Assembly: GCA_030035585.1 (NCBI GenBank)
Contig: CM057466.1
Span: 113,648,182 to 113,712,181 of the forward strand
DNA length: 64,000 nucleotides
Direction of reading: 5' to 3'
DNA from: Dugong dugon
Taxonomy: Eukaryota > Chordata > Mammalia > Sirenia > Dugongidae
Positions 59,565 to 64,000 of the stretch are shown piece after piece. Made by a program: the position numbers and the translations under genes. The notes under the pieces were generated by a model. It saw nothing but the letters and a program-made list of their open reading frames with translations, ran no database searches and was not told where the DNA came from. Position 1 is the first letter of the stretch. The number at the start of each line of letters is the position of its first letter.

Positions 59565-61454
59565 CTTGAGAACTGCATTCTTGAGTTGCCTGCTGCTCCC
59601 CAAATCTTACATATTTTTAGTGGAAGAGTTGTTTCCGGTTTCTTCTCACCTGAACCCCTCCCCCCAGCACCTAGAACCCATGGGACTAGGGGATGCCTGG
59701 GAGGGCAGACCCAGTGCTCTGCTAAACCTCTCCCCTCTGAGGCCGTGCAGTTGCTCTTGTACAAAGCTGTGCCCCCCCCTTCCTTTAGGATAAATTATGG
59801 TCTGGGACCCTCTTGGTCTATAAAGAAGATTACCTCTTGATGTGCCCACCCCACCAAGTGTCTCCATGTGCCCAGAGAGAGCTGAACTCAGGGTGAGCTG
59901 GGCTCAGGCTTGAGGGGGTGTCTTCCTACACACCCTGCTCCAGAACGTGTGGCCTGACGGAGGTGCCACCATACAGCCCTCATTATCTTCTGGAGAAATG
60001 TAATCTTAACTTGTCCTGACACCTCCATTCTTTCTCCTCTGATGACAGGCACTCCGCCATGTTGTGTCATAACATATCCCCATATGCTTAGAGTACAGGC
60101 TCCGGAAAAGAAGCAGAGCTGAGCAAGGTTTCCACAGGTATTTTCTTCATTGACCGTTCAACTATATTTGATATCCTTAGGTCTTCTGAAGTTTCTGTGT
60201 AGGGATCCAATTTAATTCATCGGAGGAATGAGTAGACCCTTAGGCACAATCACAAAGCAGTTGACCTTTGCATTTCCTGTGCAGCCTCTTCCCCAGGTGT
60301 CCCCCTCTGATCTGTGTTCCTGCTGCCTTTTCGCTCTTCTTCTCTCCTGCTCCCTTGTTCTCTGTGACCAGTGTCCTCTTGTGGTCTCCTGCTGGGAAGA
60401 TGCCACTGGTTCATCTTACCAGGCCTGTCCTCTCCAAGCAGGGTCACACTCCAGCCCTTTCCTTCCCCTTGGCAGCTCTCTTTTTCTCCTACAAAAGCTC
60501 CTTTCTATACTTGCCTTACATTCAATTTTCAGTACCCTGATTTCTTGGCAAAAGAATAAAGTAACCCAATGTTAATGTGTTGAGAGTTATTCCCAATGAT
60601 CCTCTTGCCAGTAAAAGACTTGTCATGCTGTAGATGATGCTCAGCCATTTTAGGAAGGGAGAAATATCTTAGTCAGGCAGGGAATTTAGAGTCAGGGATT
60701 CACACCACCCTGGTAGCTGCCTAACCTGCATGAGGCTTATAGGAGAGGTAAACACCCTGTGTGGTTGTCAGTTAGAGTGTGATGGGTTGCTCCAGTGGTG
60801 CATGGAGCTGATGAAATAGAGTCAGCCTCTGCAATAAGTCCGATGTGATTAAATTATCTCCATGCCGTGGTGCTAGAGGGAAGCAAAGAAACAGCTGGAA
60901 CGTGGCTTCTGGTTCTTTGAGACACTCAGCTCTGCAATCTACAGGCCCTCTAAAGCTCATGGCCATACAGAGCTAAATTTTCTTTGGATTTTCACTCAGA
61001 TTGGGTACAAAAACAAAGTCATGTACTAGTTCTTCAGTGTTAGCACTCTTGCATAAGGCCAAGTGTGTGTTGGAAATTCCTGTACATAACCAAAGATTTT
61101 TGTATCATTTCTCCTGAAAGTACCCTGGTGAGGGAAGACAGAAATAGTTTCTCTAATTAGAAGCCAGTGCATCTTCAAGGAGGCTCACTGACAGGGATGT
61201 TAATTGCAAACCCTGCTAAATGGTCTCTACGTTGCAATGCTGAATTCCCAACATGTACTTGGTCTAGCAGCACAGCACGATGGGAAGGATTTAATAAAGA
61301 AAGAAAGGGGCCTGATGTGGTGATTTGCTTTATGAAGATTTGAAGTGGAGACAAGCCCCAAAGGGAAAACAGATGGAACACATCAAAGCAAACGTTGGCA
61401 TAATTCAGCCTCGCTGCCTTGGAGAGAGATCTGGTTATACTGCCCATTTGTTTA

Positions 61455-61515
61455 TTTGCTTTCTTTCCCTGTTGGATGGTGAACTCCCTGAGGGCAGGAG
61501 ATGGTCTCTAATTTT
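61455..61515 (+). repeat. L2-like fragment
   Basis: 'ggatggtgaactccctgagg' followed by 'gcaggagatggtctcta' resembles the L2 3' region. Short. Confidence 0.5.
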
Positions 61516-61529
61516 TTGATGTATCTAGA

Positions 61530-61689
61530 TAGGGCAGTGGTTAAGAGCTTGGCTGCTAACCAAAAGGTCGGCAGTTCAAATCCACCAGCCACTCCTTGGA
61601 AACCCTATGGGGCAGTTCTGCTCTGTCCTGTAGGGCCACTATGAGCTGGAATCGACTTGACAGCAACTTTTTTTTTTTTTTTTTTAATA
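61530..61689 (+). repeat. AfroSINE, short form, T-rich tail
   Basis: 'agggcagtggttaagagctt' to 'cgacttgacagcaac', then a run of about 17 T. Confidence 0.92.
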
Positions 61690-61699
61690 GGGTCTGTAT

Positions 61700-61904
61700 A
61701 AGGAGCCCTGGTGGAGCAATGGTTAAGCACTTGGCTGCTAACTGAAAGGTTGGCAGTTGGAACCCACCAGCAGCTCCATGGGAGAAAGACCTGGAGATCT
61801 GCTCCCATAGAGATTACAGCGTAGGAAACCCTATGGGGCAGTTCTACTCTGTCGCATGGGGTCACTATGAGTCAGAATCCACTTGGCGGCACCCAACAAT
61901 AAAT
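61700..61904 (+). repeat. AfroSINE, long form, 10-bp TSD
   Basis: 'aggagccctggtggagcaat' to 'cggcacccaacaataaat'. The flanks 'gggtctgtat' (61690-61699) and 'gggtccgtat' (61905-61914) differ at one base. It ends in the RTE-like tail rather than in T. Confidence 0.95.
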
Positions 61905-62111
61905 GGGTCCGTATGTCATTGTGTCTGACCTATAGTGGAAATCTAGTGACAGTGGGTGGTGGTGGGGCTCTTTCTGGAGAAGAATCAGGCCCACACGCCA
62001 GCACTCTCTGTAGACAGGCACTATGGCCCGCACTCCGTGGACACTGGTCGTTCTGTCATACTCCCAAACATTGAAAAGCAGGAGTATTTGGCAATTTCTA
62101 TTTATTGTGCA

Positions 62112-62279
62112 GAGCCCTGGTGGCACAGTGGTTAACAGCTCAGCTGCTAACCAAAAGGTCAGTAGTTCAAATCAACCGGCTGCTCCTTGGAAACCCTTTG
62201 GGGCTATTCTACTCTGTTCTATAGGGTCGCAATGAGTCGGAATGGACTTGATGGCAATGTTTTTTTTTTTTTTTTTTTA
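62112..62279 (+). repeat. AfroSINE, short form, poly(T) tail, TSD
   Basis: 'gagccctggtggcacagtgg' to 'cttgatggcaatg', then about 19 T. The flanks 'atttattgtgca' (62100-62111) and 'atttatcgtgca' (62280-62291) differ at one base. Confidence 0.95.
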
Positions 62280-62302
62280 ATTTATCGTGCACTTTTATTT
62301 AA

Positions 62303-62578
62303 GTAATTTTATAGACAATGCTGTTACCATATTTTTATGCAAATAACATGCACCTTCTACATTTGTTTGCAAATCATGCCCTCCCCCTGCGAGGTATTTT
62401 CATAAGCGCCACTCTGCCAATTTTTTTTACATGTTGCTGTAAAAAATTAGCATAGTGTGCTTATGAAAACATCTCGCAGCAGGGAGGGCACAGTTGGCAA
62501 ACAAATGTAGAAGGCATGCATTATTTGTTGAAAAATACAGTACATTATGTTGTGATTTTATAGATAATGATATTACCA
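62303..62578. repeat. Foldback element with flanking direct repeats
   Basis: The arms 62331-62428 and 62441-62538 are inverted repeats, both reading 'ccttctacatttgtttgc' in one direction. They are separated by 12 bases ('acatgttgctgt'). Outside them, 62303-62329 and 62552-62578 are direct repeats matching at 23 of 27. There is no coding frame. The element ends 88 bp before GALR1 exon 2. It may be a palindromic MITE; I cannot assign a family. Confidence 0.85.
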
Positions 62579-62666
62579 CCTTAGAATGCCAGTCATGGTC
62601 AACACCAGGCAGACAATGCATGACGAGGTGGGAGGCAAACTCGCTTTGTCCATCTGTGTCTTTCAG

Positions 62667-62732
62667 GTCCTTAATCATTTGCACAAAAAATTGAAGAACA
62701 TGTCTAAGAAGTCAGAAGCATCCAAGAAGAAG
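62667..62732 (+). CDS. GALR1: Galanin receptor type 1, exon 2 (residues 228-249)
   Basis: Encodes VLNHLHKKLKNMSKKSEASK plus two more lysine codons, 22 residues of the third intracellular loop. This basic segment joins TM5 to TM6 and lies in the region that contacts G proteins. It follows exon 1 in phase 0. The acceptor is 'tgtgtctttcag' and the donor AAG|gtaatc. The amino acid sequence is the one I recall for mammalian GALR1, where the next exon starts TAQTVL and encodes TM6, TM7 and the tail. That exon is not in the window. No breaks seen. Confidence 0.96.
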
Positions 62733-64000
62733 GTAATCATCACATGCATGCCATTCTGTAGAGAGTAGTTTATTTTTATTCTCAATTATCCTCACATCCG
62801 CCCAATGCCTGAGAAATCTAAGTTCCTTGGAATGGGTATTTGAAATAAATCTCTTACTAGTAGGGCAGCCATGGGAATGGAAAGTGGTTCTCTGTGAGGC
62901 TTCACAGGTAAGGACTGACTGTGTTCAACCTGGAGGGAAGCTTGGGGTGGGGGTACAGGTCCACATGCATATTTTGGATTCTGAGCCCCATTTGAGGTAT
63001 GTTCTAGGGAGATTGAGGCAGAATGCAGAGCTGCTTCATGGTGTGAACCTATAGGCATTTTGTTTTATATTTACTGTCTCTGTGTGATTCCAGAAGGCCC
63101 TGGGTTAATTTCTTTCAAGAGAAAGTTGCTATAATCTCCCCCTAAAGCCTCAAGAGCAAGACATGGTGCCCTTATCTCTTCTCTTTAGACTTTGTGCATA
63201 CCTTGACCCAAAGGGGATATAATTAAAGCAGGGAGCAGTTTGAAAGGGAATTCTACCCCATTTTTATTGTCTTTCTTGAAAATAAAAATGAATTCTGACT
63301 TCAACAAGTCTCTTTTGATTAATATTAAAGCGTCCAGCTTATTGATATTTATTACATTTCACATGTTAAGGAAAAACTGTTTTACAAGTTAGGATTAATT
63401 TAATTCTTATTCAGATAATATTTATGTAATTTCTGATTTTAGGAAGTAGAATGCAATCATTAGACATTGTGATTAGGGAGGAGGAGATTATAACTAGACA
63501 TTTTTACCCACAATGTTAGTAGTAAAATCTGAAAATACCTTGTTTTTCCTCCTAAATATTTATCATGATTAATGACATACATGATTTGCAGAAATTATAG
63601 CTCAGATAATCATATTTACTGTTAAGAATCCTGCTTAAAAAAGACAGTTTTCCTGACTTTCCTTGCTTATAGACAATAATGTGGCTAAAAACACATGTTC
63701 CCAGAGTCAGTGAAAGGCACTGGTAGACATTTGGTTAAAAAGCACAAATATTAAGACTTTTTAAAAATTTTCTAGCACCAAAAGTCAACTTGTATTAGAG
63801 AAATAATCAAACGGTTTTTAGGATAATGACCCAAGAGTAAAAGCTGCCACATATGTAACTAGACTATCTTATAGCTTCCTTTCCTCAACCCTTCCTGACA
63901 CCAAAACCATTATCTAGGCTTTATTTTAAATTTCTGGGTGCCTCTTTCTAACAGCTGCCAAGGTGTTGGGTTGCATGGATAGAATCACCCCTGAAAGCTA
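62733..64000 (+). other. GALR1: GALR1 intron 2 (partial)
   Basis: From gtaatc to the end of the window. No AfroSINE, RTE or L1 recognised, in contrast to intron 1. The third coding exon lies further downstream. Confidence 0.9.

Larger units (their letters stand above)
56866..62666 (+). other. GALR1: GALR1 intron 1
   Basis: 5,801 bp from gtgggc to the acceptor 'catctgtgtctttcag'. It holds the island's 3' flank, several SINEs, a MIR, a MaLR LTR, an L2 and a foldback element, listed separately. Other stretches (about 57340-58135, 58520-59190 and 59565-61450) show nothing I recognise. Confidence 0.93.

Noticed and set aside
1-64000. CRISPR arrays, prokaryotic operons, integrons
   Set aside because: The window is mammalian. 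Direct repeats found are target-site duplications, SINEs and a minisatellite.

Overview
The window is mammalian nuclear DNA, and its repeats point to Afrotheria, most likely a paenungulate such as an elephant. It is packed with tRNA-derived SINEs of the AfroSINE type (head 'gccctggtggcacagtggtt', core 'ctgctaaccaaaaggt'). It also carries BovB/RTE-clade LINEs, which are known in Afrotheria, and L1s with a distinctive 3' UTR. Species assignment is inference; the repeat families are read from the sequence.

The only protein-coding gene I can support is the galanin receptor GALR1 on the plus strand. Exon 1 (56185-56865) encodes residues 1-227, from the N-terminus through TM5, and lies in a CpG island at about 55350-57340. 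Intron 1 runs from 56866 to 62666. Exon 2 (62667-62732) encodes the 22 residues of the third intracellular loop. Intron 2 runs off the end, so exon 3 (TM6, TM7, tail) is outside. Both exons are open, in phase 0, with good splice sites.

The first 55 kb is intergenic and almost wholly shaped by retrotransposition. 1-8.5 kb holds L1 3'-UTR pieces, several RTE copies and SINEs. 8.5-14.5 kb holds a MaLR LTR, a degraded L1, a 37-bp minisatellite and a SINE-in-SINE. 14.5-17.7 kb is a nearly full-length RTE. 17.7-25.3 kb is mixed, with an RTE fragment flanked by a 26-bp target-site duplication (TSD) and an ERVL-type solo LTR. 25.3-34 kb is a nest of L1s: an old L1 split by SINEs, a younger L1 (15-bp TSD), an L1 3'-UTR fragment, and a 4.1-kb element with L1 ORF1 but no ORF2 (HAL1-like, 11-bp TSD). 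34-55 kb holds more SINEs, RTE pieces (one with a twin-priming style inversion), a hAT element with 8-bp TSDs, and further solo LTRs.

The repeats form one retrotransposition system. RTE 3' ends resemble the tails of the long AfroSINEs, and many short AfroSINEs have TSDs and T-rich tails, which suggests that the RTE machinery moved the SINEs. The most unusual structure near the gene is a 222-bp foldback element, flanked by a 27-bp imperfect direct repeat, that ends 88 bp before GALR1 exon 2. I saw no tRNA, rRNA, CRISPR or prokaryotic features.
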